This document shows positions 18,337 to 26,688 of a stretch of 36,926 bases of DNA, piece by piece. The DNA is from an uncultured Verrucomicrobiae bacterium. GTDB taxonomy: Bacteria; Verrucomicrobiota; Verrucomicrobiia; JADLBR01; CALLMV01. Positions within the stretch are counted from its first letter, which is position 1. Every line of letters begins with the position of its first letter. Below the pieces are notes generated by a model. It searched no databases. It saw nothing but the letters and a program-made list of their open reading frames with translations, and had not been told where the DNA came from. Made by a program: the position numbers and the translations under genes. Location of the stretch: the NCBI GenBank assembly GCA_938005615.1, contig CALLMV010000041.1, forward strand, positions 1 to 36,926. Direction: 5' to 3'.

Positions 18337-18699
18337 TCAATCTCCGCGATAGATGCACCAGGCGCGCGGTGTCTCTTGCAAGCGTATCTCACTCAGACCA
18401 GGCAACAGAGGCTTGAGCCTCTGCCAAAACCAAAGGCACATCAGCTCGATTGTCGGATTCTCCAAGCCTGGAATGTCATTCAGGCAGGCGTGGTCGAGCT
18501 GCGCAATAAGCGGCTCGACGGCGCGGCTGATTTCCGCGTGGTCTACGTAGATGCCTGTGCGCTCGTCCACGGGGCCGGTGATGGAGATCTCCACCACAAA
18601 CGAGTGGCCATGCATCCTGCGGCACTTGTGCCCCTCGGGAAAAGAATCGAGGTATTGTGCGGCCTCAAAGCCGAAGGATTTTGTGAGTGTGATTGTCAT
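18337..18699 (-). CDS. queD: 6-Carboxytetrahydropterin synthase (QueD/PTPS family)
   Basis: The 120-residue product is close in length and sequence to QueD, which makes 6-carboxytetrahydropterin for queuosine. The catalytic Cys and two zinc ligands are in CRRMHGHSF, the catalytic Asp-His pair is in QLDHACLND, and the end QETPRAWCIYRGD matches the family. The third zinc ligand, the His of FxAAH, reads FEAAQ here. That may be a subfamily trait or a sign of altered function. Its ATG overlaps the luxC stop (ATGA), so it is translationally coupled to a fatty acid reductase operon. No queC, queE or queF is adjacent, so a different pterin product is possible. Confidence 0.88.
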   Translation of the reverse strand: MTITLTKSFGFEAAQYLDSFPEGHKCRRMHGHSFVVEISITGPVDERTGIYVDHAEISRAVEPLIAQLDHACLNDIPGLENPTIELMCLWFWQRLKPLLPGLSEIRLQETPRAWCIYRGD

Positions 18700-19763
18700 G
18701 GCATTTCTTTGTCTTCATAAGTGACCCAAGTCACCATTTCTGCAAGCGGCAAGAAGCCATCCTGAGTCCAATAGAGTGAAGGTTTTTGCATTTTGCCAAT
18801 CGGGCAGAAGCGGCTGGCCCCCAGCCCCGGCAAGGGCTGTTGGTGCGGGGAAAGCGAGACTGTGGATATCATTGTGCGGGTTGGGCGCAACAGTTCTGAC
18901 AACTGCTCCGGAGAACTAAATTTTTTGACTAAAAGGAAATGGTAAGTAGGCGCCGAGTCAAAATCTGGTTCGGCGCAAGCCACAACCGTCCAGCTTAATG
19001 AGCCATCTGCCGGGGTGATGACTTCAGACCCTAGAGCTAGCTCTGCCCTTCTGCGGGCGTATATTGCAGATGCAGCCTCATGCGTCCACTTCACCTGTTC
19101 ACGAGCTGTAAAGCTCTGCGTGAGTGCTTTGGCACAAAAAGCTGCCATTAACCCGTGATCCGCACAATCCACATAGCACACGTGTGGCGCGAGGCAGCCT
19201 TGCTGGGAGTGCATCAGCAGATCAGATACGAGCGCTCGTGCCGTCTCAAGATGCACATCATCGCGGTGGACAACAGCTAATGATATCTTGTGCCCAAAAG
19301 CCAGAAACCTGGCATGCCATGGCACTTCGGCGCGGAATTTTTCCACGGTACCAGAGTCGCCAAAAACAATCACCAGGGGATAGTCTGCAGCAGATTGAGC
19401 TTGCAGCTCTCTGACGGTAGTGACTTTACGCACCAGGCCGGAAGATTGAAGAGCGCGCGCTGAATCCGCGATCACATCCGCACAGGGGGAGGAGGGGAGT
19501 TTAACCAGAATTTCCTGCGTCTGTACAAGTGCCAATCTGGCCAGCGCCTGCCATGCCGAGTGGGGTAGATTGCCGGCACACACCAGCAAAGCTCGCTCTG
19601 GTGGCAGCGCAATACGGCGCGTGTCTCCCATCCGCAGGCCCTCGGTGAAGGGATCGCGCGAACCCAACTCGCCACTAAGCAATAGCGACAGGTCGCTCTG
19701 ATTGACCCCGCTCCAGCCCGGGTAACGCTCTAGCCAGGCGGTTAGCACTTCCAGTCGGTTCAT
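18696..19763 (-). CDS. luxC: LuxC-family acyl-CoA/acyl-protein reductase
   Basis: The 355-residue protein resembles LuxC, the NADPH-dependent reductase that turns acyl groups into fatty aldehydes. Visible hallmarks are LLVCAGNLPHSAWQAL (60-73), the nucleotide-contact region VIVFGDSGTVEKFRAEVPWHARFLAFGHKISLAVV (131-165) and the putative nucleophile C190 in SQQGCLAPH. It is shorter than luminous-bacteria LuxC (about 480), chiefly at the N-terminus. It overlaps luxE by 4 bases upstream and queD by 4 bases downstream. No luxA, luxB or luxD is in view, so light production is not implied; the aldehyde may feed lipid or wax synthesis. Confidence 0.82.
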   Translation of the reverse strand: MNRLEVLTAWLERYPGWSGVNQSDLSLLLSGELGSRDPFTEGLRMGDTRRIALPPERALLVCAGNLPHSAWQALARLALVQTQEILVKLPSSPCADVIADSARALQSSGLVRKVTTVRELQAQSAADYPLVIVFGDSGTVEKFRAEVPWHARFLAFGHKISLAVVHRDDVHLETARALVSDLLMHSQQGCLAPHVCYVDCADHGLMAAFCAKALTQSFTAREQVKWTHEAASAIYARRRAELALGSEVITPADGSLSWTVVACAEPDFDSAPTYHFLLVKKFSSPEQLSELLRPTRTMISTVSLSPHQQPLPGLGASRFCPIGKMQKPSLYWTQDGFLPLAEMVTWVTYEDKEMP

Positions 19764-20890
19764 GAAGCATCCCCTTGGATCGAGCAGCCCCTTAGCTCTG
19801 CAGAGACTCGGCCCAGGATGTAGAGCTGTGAATTGCGCATGACTCCGATATCCTCCGTTTGAACTGCCGGAACGGTGTCCACGTTGGCAAGATCAAGGAT
19901 CTCAATGAGGCCCGGCTCACCCTCGATACATGGTGCTGAAGTGTATGGGTTGACAAGGCGGATGTGCATCCAGGGCGGATGAGTGTGTCCACCGTTGCTG
20001 CCTCTGGAATACGTCTGGGAAAAAATTTCCGTCATACCATATTCGTTCACTATATGGCTGTCGGGCACAGAGAAAAAGGCGGATATAGCTCGGTACAGTC
20101 CGGGCTTGGCCGTCTCCGCACGTCTGCCTTTGAAGCCTCCGGTCTCCATCACCACAGAGCCTTCCGGCAGCGGGCAGTGTGTAGCGGCCTGCTCCATCCA
20201 ACTGGAAAAAGCAAGTGCTGTGCCCGCTACCAGCACAGGCCTGTGCGGATGCTCGCGCAGGTGATCCCGCAGAGCATCTGTAAAGATGCGACCGCGACTG
20301 CCACCAGCCCAACAAAATGCAGAGGCGGCCGTGCCGCAGCGGATACGCCATTGTTCCAACATCCAAGAAAGAGAGGATTGCCTGGCCACATCTGGCGGCT
20401 CTTTGAAGAAAAACATGGGAATACGCCAGCAACCATCACCAACTTGCGGCAGGGCAGGCTGGGCAGTACCTGCCAAGTGGGGAAATTCACGCTTAAGAAA
20501 AATTTCCAACCCGCTGGTGCAGGCATCCGCATAAACATCCATGCGCGCCACGGGGCGCTCCCCACGGCGCAGTGCAGAGGTGCCGCTGGTGCGAAATGTC
20601 CACGCGTATTCCCCTTTGGGTTCACTGCCCAGCCAAGCGCGACTCTTGAAGACGGCTTGGGGCAGAGCAGGTATCTGTGAGAGATGTTCGACTTGTGCAG
20701 GCTCGATCCCGCAGCGCTCGCAGTACTGAGCGTAGAGCGGAATTTTTTCCACTTGGCGCTGGAAGAGCTGCAGAAAAAGTTGGTGGAACTCCTGCCTGCG
20801 TGCCTGGGCGGCAAATGGGGCAGGAGCACTCGCAGCAGTTTTAAGAATGTAAGCGGTGATCTTCTCAGCCAGCGAATCCATGGCAGGCAT
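19760..20890 (-). CDS. luxE: LuxE-family acyl-protein synthetase
   Basis: The 376-residue product belongs to the LuxE branch of adenylate-forming enzymes, which activate a fatty acid and load it on a cysteine for reduction by LuxC. The nucleotide-binding motif FRTSGTSALRRG lies near 100, METGGFKGRR near 245, and the A5-like NEYGMTEIFSQ near 285. The C-terminus ends ELRGCSIQGDAS, placing Cys 369 close to the end, where LuxE carries its acyl-acceptor Cys. This supports a working synthetase. Start ATG 20890 and the in-frame ATG at 20881 are both possible. The gene heads the luxE-luxC-queD operon and is divergent from the bactofilin genes. Confidence 0.82.
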   Translation of the reverse strand: MPAMDSLAEKITAYILKTAASAPAPFAAQARRQEFHQLFLQLFQRQVEKIPLYAQYCERCGIEPAQVEHLSQIPALPQAVFKSRAWLGSEPKGEYAWTFRTSGTSALRRGERPVARMDVYADACTSGLEIFLKREFPHLAGTAQPALPQVGDGCWRIPMFFFKEPPDVARQSSLSWMLEQWRIRCGTAASAFCWAGGSRGRIFTDALRDHLREHPHRPVLVAGTALAFSSWMEQAATHCPLPEGSVVMETGGFKGRRAETAKPGLYRAISAFFSVPDSHIVNEYGMTEIFSQTYSRGSNGGHTHPPWMHIRLVNPYTSAPCIEGEPGLIEILDLANVDTVPAVQTEDIGVMRNSQLYILGRVSAELRGCSIQGDAS

Positions 20891-20982
20891 GATGAGGATT
20901 GTTTAAGGGCCTGTTTTTCATAGAATTTTTTTGGGGAGAGACTTGCCGGATAGCATCACGTAAGTTATTAACATCTTGGAAT

Positions 20983-21357
20983 ATGTCCACCCAATTAAAT
21001 ATTCTTCCCAGCCTGGATATTACGATTCTCGTTAGGGGGGAAGTGAGTGTGGAGGGTGCGCTGCGGGTTCATAAAGGTGGCTCGGTGTTGGGTCGGGTGC
21101 GGGGGCGTTCCGTGTTGATCGAAGGTGTGGTGGATGGCTTTGTGAGCGGGCGTCGCGTCGAGATCACCTCCACTGGCATTGTTAAGGGACGCATTGAGGC
21201 AGATGCGCTCTTGATCCGGCCAGGCGGCCATTTCAAGGGGATATGCCGCATCGGCTCTCTCGAGACTCTGGGGCGCGGCGAAGTTGATGCCTTGGCCTCT
21301 GCGGAGTTGAAGCCCGAGGCAAATAATGCTTCTTGGTTCTGGAAGAAAAACAACTAA
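20983..21357 (+). CDS. Bactofilin (DUF583 cytoskeletal protein)
   Basis: The 124-residue product is mostly a repetitive right-handed beta-helix: short hydrophobic strands with Gly turns, such as ILVRGEVSVEGALRVHKGGSVLGRVRGRSVLIEGVVDGFVSG. This is the bactofilin core that polymerises without nucleotide. Flanking tails are short, and no membrane segment is seen. I chose ATG 20983 (MSTQLNILPSL) rather than an upstream frame-start at 20899, because the extension is hydrophobic and has no family likeness. It is followed after 1 base by a second, zinc-ribbon bactofilin-like gene. Confidence 0.82.
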   Translation: MSTQLNILPSLDITILVRGEVSVEGALRVHKGGSVLGRVRGRSVLIEGVVDGFVSGRRVEITSTGIVKGRIEADALLIRPGGHFKGICRIGSLETLGRGEVDALASAELKPEANNASWFWKKNN

Positions 21358-21358
21358 G

Positions 21359-21889
21359 ATGGAAGGCGAGGAAAATCCATTTTTTTGCTACTGGTGTGGC
21401 GGGCAGGTGCAAATTCCTAAGTATGCCGTCTCGATGGCCTGCCCGCACTGCGGTAAGGAGATTGATCTGCGGCCTTACGAGATTGAGACTCCCTACTTCC
21501 GGCCGCTGGCTACTCTCGGAGAAGTGCACATTGCTGCTCGCGGTGTGTACAGCGGCCCCACGCTGCACGCGGGCCGCCTGGTGGTGGACGGCGTGTTGGA
21601 CGCCGAGTTTACTTGCCGCGAGTTGGTTATAGAAAAATTTGGCCAAGTGTTGCGTAAAGGCAAGGCGGGCTGGGTCCATGTGCCTGCGGGCAGCAAGGTA
21701 CGGCTAGATGTGCCGCTGGATGTGCGCTTTGCTACTGTGTCGGGTCATTTTGAGCTTCCTGCGCTTAATGTGCTTAAGCGCATCATGGTGATGCAGGGCG
21801 GTATTTTGCAGACGGCTTTAACGGCAGGCGCTTTGGAAATCGAGCGGGGCGCCTTCTTTGAAGGTGGAATTATTGCTAATTGCTCCTGA
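21359..21889 (+). CDS. Bactofilin-like protein with N-terminal zinc ribbon
   Basis: From the ATG at 21359 the 176-residue product starts with a zinc ribbon of two CxxC pairs (FCYWCGG and CPHCGKEIDLRPY). A beta-helical, bactofilin-like region follows (LATLGEVHIAARGVYSGPTLHAGRLVVDGVLDAEF), then further beta repeats with less regular spacing. An earlier in-frame ATG at 21326 would overlap the preceding gene and add 11 residues without clear homology. The two genes probably form one transcript and may co-polymerise. The zinc ribbon could bind nucleic acid or a partner protein. The downstream gap to the convergent secA is 27 bases. Confidence 0.75.
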   Translation: MEGEENPFFCYWCGGQVQIPKYAVSMACPHCGKEIDLRPYEIETPYFRPLATLGEVHIAARGVYSGPTLHAGRLVVDGVLDAEFTCRELVIEKFGQVLRKGKAGWVHVPAGSKVRLDVPLDVRFATVSGHFELPALNVLKRIMVMQGGILQTALTAGALEIERGAFFEGGIIANCS

Positions 21890-21916
21890 AAACCTCTCAG
21901 GCATCTGCAGGATGGT

Positions 21917-24900
21917 CTAGTTTTGAGCGGGGACTTTCAGACATGTTTCAGCCCCGGTGGCACCACAGCATTTTTTAAACTTTTTCGTGGGGTCGAGTGG
22001 GCACGGGTCGTTGCGCCCCATCTTGGGGCCGCGACGGATGGGCTGGGCGGCTGCGCGCTTTACAGCTTCTTCAACTAAATCGTTCTGTTGTTCCTGCGCC
22101 TGTTGTTGTGCTGCGCGTTGTGCAGCGGCGGCGCCGCGCACATTCTGAGCTAGTGCGGTGAATTGATTGGAGAGAAGTTGAACAGGCAAGTTAGCGAAGA
22201 ATTTTTCAAAGGCCATCAGGCTTGTGGTGCTGCGGAAGAGGTTTTCCGCCAGTTCTTGACGCACAGCCGCCATCACGTTTTCAAACATCGTAAAGGCTTC
22301 TTTCTTGTATTCGACAAGGGGGTCTTTCTGGCCGTAGGCTCGCAGGTTGATTGATTGGCGTAGGCCGTCCATCGCATGCAGATGCTGTTGCCAGTTTTTA
22401 TCAATCGCACTGAGCACCATGTAGCGTTCGAGGTTTTTGACAGCCTCGGGGTCTTCATGCTCAGTTTTCAGACGGTAGGCAGCCGTGATTTTCTCCAGCA
22501 CATCTGGCACGAGGTGGGCAGGCTCTTTGTGGGCAAGCACATCCTCAGGTGTGATAGTGATGGGGAATGTCTGCGTGATCCAATCGGCAAAAGTACGAGC
22601 AGTCTCCTGGGCCGCCTCGCCGAATTCGACGAGCGATGCTTTTTCGGAGACGAGTTCTTCGATGACGTCGAACACGGCCTTGCGTGGGTCCTCGGTGTGG
22701 AGGATTTCGTTGCGAAAATCGTAAATGACGTTGCGCTGCTGGTTCATCACGTCGTCGTATTGCAGCGTGTGGCGTCGGATGGCGTAGTTGCGTTGCTCGA
22801 CACGCTTCTGTGCTGTTTCGACAGATTTGTTAAGCCAGGGGTGGGAAAGCTCCTCGCCGTCTTCCATGCCGAAGCGAGTCATCAGGGCGGCGAGTTTGCG
22901 CGAGTCGCCAAAGTTGCGCATCAGGTCGTCCTCGAAGCTAACGTAGAACTTGGAGGATCCAGGATCGCCCTGGCGGGAGCAGCGACCGCGGAGCTGGCGA
23001 TCGATGCGGCGAGACTCATGGCGCTCTGTGCCAATCACTCGCAGACCGCCCAGCTCGGGAACGCCGGGGCCGAGTTTGATGTCGGTGCCGCGGCCGGCCA
23101 TGTTGGTGGCGATGGTGACGGCGCCACGCTGTCCAGCGCGAGCCACGATCTCGGCCTCTTGCTGGTGGTATTTTGCGTTGAGCACGTTGTGGACGATGTT
23201 CTCGCGTTTAAGCATGCGCGAGAGAAGCTCAGAGGCCTCGACGCTGATGGTGCCGACCAGAACAGGCTGCCCCTTGGCGTGGGAGCGTTTGATGTCTTCG
23301 AGCACGGCGTTGAATTTTTCGCGGCGGGTTTTGAAGATGGCGTCGTTGTCATCAATGCGGATGCACTTGCGGTGGGGCGGGATGACGGTGACGTCGAGTC
23401 GGTAGATGTCGTGGAATTCGTTGGCTTCGGTTTCCGCCGTGCCGGTCATACCCGCGAGTTTGGTGTAGAGGCGGAAGAAGTTTTGGATGGTGATGGAGGC
23501 AAGGGTTTGCGTTTCTTTTTCGATTTTGACGTTTTCCTTGGCTTCAACAGCTTGGTGTAGGCCGTCGCTCCAGCGGCGCCCGGGCATGGCGCGGCCTGTG
23601 TTTTCGTCCACGATCACCACGCGGTTGTCTTGAACGATGTAGTGCACATCACGTTCATACATGGCGTAGGCTTTGAGCATCTGACTGATTACGTGGATGC
23701 GCTGGGTCGCCTCATCAAAAGCTTGTTGAGCCGCTTGGCGTTTCTCCTCTTTCTGATGCTGGGTGAGGTGGTTGTCGGTGTTGATCTCGTGGAGTTGTGT
23801 AAGCAGGTCGGGCACGACGAAGGAGTCAGGATCGTCGGGGCTGAGAAATTCACGACCTTTTTGGGTGAGGTCGCAGTCATGGTTTTTCTCTTCGATGGCG
23901 AAATAGAGTTCTTCCTTGATGCGGTAAAGTTCTTCGCGGCGGGTGTCCTGGTAAAGGGAGAGTTCGAAGTCTTCAACGGCGCGGCGCACCTCAGGCTCCT
24001 CAACAGCTTTGAGATATTGTTTGTTGCGCGGGGCGCCGACTTTGAGGCGGTAGAATTTGGCGGCCGCTCCTGCAAGATCCCCGTTTTTGAGCAGCTCATT
24101 CGCCTCAGCAGCGATCTGGTTGCAGAGGCGTGTTTGTTCACGAATCAAGCGTTCGATTACGGGCTTGTATCTTTCGTATATTGCCGTGTCTGAAGATGTG
24201 GTCACTGGGCCGGCAATGATGAGCGGTGTGCGGGCTTCATCAATGAGCACGCTGTCCACTTCATCCACGATGGCGAAGTTATATCCGCGCTGCACTTGCT
24301 CGGCAGCACTTGTCGCCATGCCGTTGTCGCGAAGGTAGTCGAAGCCCATCTCAGTGCTGGTGCCGTAGGTGATGTCGCAAGCGTATTGCTCTCGGCGCAC
24401 GGAGGGTGGCAGGTCGTGCTGGATGCAACCCACGGTGAGACCGAGGTAGCGGTAGATCTCGCCCATCCACTCGGAGTCGCGGGCGGCAAGGTAGTCGTTG
24501 ACGGTGACGACGTGCACTCCCTTGCCGGGCAGGGCGTTGAGGTAGGTGGGTAATGTCGCAACGAGGGTTTTGCCCTCGCCGGTGGCCATTTCCGCGATTT
24601 TGCCCTGGTGCAACACAATACCGCCGATGAGTTGCACGTCGAAGTGGATCATGTCCCAGATCAGCTCGTGGCCACGCACAAGGATTTTGCGCTTCTGCTC
24701 TGTGAAGCGGCGGGCGGTATTCTTGACGACGGCGAACGCTTCTGGGAGAAGATCGTCGAGGGTTTCTCCCTTGGCCAAGCGGTCGCGGAATTCTTTTGTC
24801 TTGGCCTTTAAACCATCCTCAGAAAGATTGCGCAGGCGCTCTTCGATTTCGTTGATTTTTTTTACGATGGGAAGGAGGCGCTTAACGTCACGGACGTTTT

Positions 24901-24937
24901 TCGAACCAAGAATTTTTTTAACGAGCCAGTTGATCAT
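21917..24937 (-). CDS. secA: Preprotein translocase ATPase SecA
   Basis: The 1006-residue product is the motor that drives proteins through SecYEG. Walker A is in MATGEGKTLVATLP, the DEAD-like box in IVDEVDSVLIDEARTPLII, and motif VI in QLRGRCSRQGDPGSSKFYVSFEDDLMRNFG. The length exceeds E. coli SecA (901), with an insertion of charged helical sequence around 260-420 in nucleotide-binding domain 1 and linker. The C-terminal SEC-C segment normally has CxC(x8)CC or CH for zinc. Here it reads NDPCPLDP..KKFKKCCG: the second Cys is Leu, which leaves three of the four ligands. It is divergent from hemA with a 90-base gap. Confidence 0.97.
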   Translation of the reverse strand: MINWLVKKILGSKNVRDVKRLLPIVKKINEIEERLRNLSEDGLKAKTKEFRDRLAKGETLDDLLPEAFAVVKNTARRFTEQKRKILVRGHELIWDMIHFDVQLIGGIVLHQGKIAEMATGEGKTLVATLPTYLNALPGKGVHVVTVNDYLAARDSEWMGEIYRYLGLTVGCIQHDLPPSVRREQYACDITYGTSTEMGFDYLRDNGMATSAAEQVQRGYNFAIVDEVDSVLIDEARTPLIIAGPVTTSSDTAIYERYKPVIERLIREQTRLCNQIAAEANELLKNGDLAGAAAKFYRLKVGAPRNKQYLKAVEEPEVRRAVEDFELSLYQDTRREELYRIKEELYFAIEEKNHDCDLTQKGREFLSPDDPDSFVVPDLLTQLHEINTDNHLTQHQKEEKRQAAQQAFDEATQRIHVISQMLKAYAMYERDVHYIVQDNRVVIVDENTGRAMPGRRWSDGLHQAVEAKENVKIEKETQTLASITIQNFFRLYTKLAGMTGTAETEANEFHDIYRLDVTVIPPHRKCIRIDDNDAIFKTRREKFNAVLEDIKRSHAKGQPVLVGTISVEASELLSRMLKRENIVHNVLNAKYHQQEAEIVARAGQRGAVTIATNMAGRGTDIKLGPGVPELGGLRVIGTERHESRRIDRQLRGRCSRQGDPGSSKFYVSFEDDLMRNFGDSRKLAALMTRFGMEDGEELSHPWLNKSVETAQKRVEQRNYAIRRHTLQYDDVMNQQRNVIYDFRNEILHTEDPRKAVFDVIEELVSEKASLVEFGEAAQETARTFADWITQTFPITITPEDVLAHKEPAHLVPDVLEKITAAYRLKTEHEDPEAVKNLERYMVLSAIDKNWQQHLHAMDGLRQSINLRAYGQKDPLVEYKKEAFTMFENVMAAVRQELAENLFRSTTSLMAFEKFFANLPVQLLSNQFTALAQNVRGAAAAQRAAQQQAQEQQNDLVEEAVKRAAAQPIRRGPKMGRNDPCPLDPTKKFKKCCGATGAETCLKVPAQN

Positions 24938-25027
24938 GGGTGAGAAATATTATCCGATATACATCTTATTCCAAGGAAAAGCGGTTTTCCCATCCGGTTT
25001 GCATGTTTATGTGTTAATATTCAGGAA

Positions 25028-26059
25028 ATGAATTTTGAACGCTGGGTTAGTCTGGGGATCAGCCACCACAACGCTCCAATTGCCATGCGAGAGCGTCTTG
25101 CTGTGACGCCCGCTGCTTGGCGCGAGCGTGCCCCAGGCCTGCGAGAGTTAATCGGCCCCGACGGGGGGCTGTTAGTGCTTTCGACATGCAATCGTGTGGA
25201 GTGGATTGCAGACGTGGAAAACTCTGCAAGACTGCCTGCTGTGGTGCACCATCTCACGAGTGTACGAAATCCCCTACTGTGGAAACGTGAGGGGTGGGAT
25301 GTGTTACGACACTTGGCACGCGTGGCAGCCGGGCTGGATTCGATGCTCGTGGGCGAAACGGAAATAGCATCCCAAGTCAAAAAGGCCTACGCGCAATCCA
25401 TCGAGTGGGGTTTGGTATCAGCAGGCCTGCACGCGCTGGTCCAACAGTCTTTGCGCATCGCAAAGCACGCGCGTTTTGAAACAAAGTTGGACCAGGGTAG
25501 GGTTTCCCTCTTCAGCATCGCCGCATCTTTGATCCGAGAGCTAACTGCGACAAACAGTTTACGAGCAGTGCTCCTACTGGGAAGCGGTGAAGCGGCAGAG
25601 CGTATGGTCAAAGAGCTGATGCGCGTGGGAGCAAAAAGGATTTTGCGTTGCCGTCGAGACAATCTGAATCCTCATCTCCTGGCTCAAAGAGCTAGTCTCG
25701 AATCATCAGACTTACGCCTTTCTCAAGAGGAACGAGTCATTTGGCATGACTCTTGGTCTACCTGCCTGAGCGAAGTGGAGGCCTTCGTAGCTTGCAGCGG
25801 CTCCGGGCTGTTGCCTTGGAGCGATCCTTTACGCGATGTGCTTGATACCAGGCAAACACCTCTGGTTGTCGTGGACCTCGGCGTGCCACGCAACATCCCT
25901 CACGAGATGGAGCGCCATAAAAACGTGTTTATCTACAACGTGGATGACTTGGCAGGTCGCGCGCTCAGACACTATGAAATGCGACGCGCGGCTGCAGAGC
26001 ATGCCGAGACAATTGTTTCAAAAGAAATCTCTCGCCTTTCAGGCAAGGTAAAGTCTTGA
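25028..26059 (+). CDS. hemA: Glutamyl-tRNA reductase, short form
   Basis: The product catalyses the first step of C5-pathway haem synthesis, reducing Glu-tRNA to glutamate-1-semialdehyde. The catalytic Cys is C54 in LSTCNRVEW. The specificity segment HLARVAAGLDSMLVGETEIASQVKKAY is intact, the NADPH loop reads LLLGSGEAAERMVKELM, and VVVDLGVPRNIP..YNVDDLAGRA completes domain 2. The protein is 343 residues instead of about 415. It stops just after the long spinal helix begins (AAAEHAETIVSKEI), so the C-terminal dimerisation domain is missing. A convergent gene starts 60 bases later, so there is no room for it. The start MNFERWVSLGISH fits the family. Confidence 0.93.
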   Translation: MNFERWVSLGISHHNAPIAMRERLAVTPAAWRERAPGLRELIGPDGGLLVLSTCNRVEWIADVENSARLPAVVHHLTSVRNPLLWKREGWDVLRHLARVAAGLDSMLVGETEIASQVKKAYAQSIEWGLVSAGLHALVQQSLRIAKHARFETKLDQGRVSLFSIAASLIRELTATNSLRAVLLLGSGEAAERMVKELMRVGAKRILRCRRDNLNPHLLAQRASLESSDLRLSQEERVIWHDSWSTCLSEVEAFVACSGSGLLPWSDPLRDVLDTRQTPLVVVDLGVPRNIPHEMERHKNVFIYNVDDLAGRALRHYEMRRAAAEHAETIVSKEISRLSGKVKS

Positions 26060-26118
26060 GAAAAAAAGCACACGAAATCGTTCCTGAACCGCTGCTGGAA
26101 GCTATGAACTTTTGCCCG

Positions 26119-26484
26119 TCAATAGCGGTTGCGATGGCCACCACAGCGATCTCCGCCTTGGCCGCCCCGATGTCCTCCGCTGCCGCGATGTCCGCCGCGA
26201 TAACCGCCGCCTCCGCCGCCGCTGTATGATCGTGGGCGCTCTTCTCGCGGACGTGCTTCATTAATTACGATTTTACGGCCTTCGACTTCACTACCGTTGA
26301 GTTTATTTATTGCCTCGTTGGCTTTAGCCTCGTCTGCGATCGTTACGAACGCAAAGCCGCGAGGACGGTTTGTTTCTCGGTCAGTAACGACGTGGATATC
26401 CTCAATCGGACCGTAATCGGAAAAGATCTGCTCTATTTCCTCACGGCCCGCCGAGAACGGGAGGTTGCCTACATACATTTTCAT
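26119..26484 (-). CDS. RRM-type RNA-binding protein with Gly-rich tail
   Basis: The ATG at 26484 gives a 121-residue protein starting with RNP2, MYVGNLPF. RNP1 (RGFAFVTI) follows, and the RRM ends near residue 80. The C-terminal third is a Gly, Arg and His-rich tail with GGHRGG-type repeats. Such small RRM proteins occur in cyanobacteria and Verrucomicrobiota, where some are cold-induced RNA chaperones. The upstream extension to 26523 is rejected because RNP2 should lie at the very N-terminus. It converges with hemA. The role in this organism is not known. Confidence 0.88.
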   Translation of the reverse strand: MKMYVGNLPFSAGREEIEQIFSDYGPIEDIHVVTDRETNRPRGFAFVTIADEAKANEAINKLNGSEVEGRKIVINEARPREERPRSYSGGGGGGYRGGHRGSGGHRGGQGGDRCGGHRNRY

Positions 26485-26688
26485 GGTGTTATGCTTTCTA
26501 ATCACGTGCCGCCGATGAACCATCCGAATCTACCAGCAATGCACCATGCAAGGCGAAGAAAACTGAACTGCAATCCAAGGCGGCACGTGAGGGGTTGTTT
26601 TGTTTTTTACAGCTCTACTGTGCACTTTTATGTGCTTTTGGCAAGTCTCTGAAAAAATACTCCGATTCTTGCGAGCCGCGACTTGCAA

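Noticed and set aside
18696-20890. Bioluminescence operon
   Set aside because: Only luxC and luxE homologues are present; no luxA, luxB, luxD or flavin reductase is adjacent, so light production is not supported.
22376-23560. 394-codon plus-strand frame
   Set aside because: It lies wholly antisense to secA, whose protein motifs are unmistakable, and its product is low-complexity Val/Phe/Asp/Gly-rich sequence typical of a codon-phase shadow.
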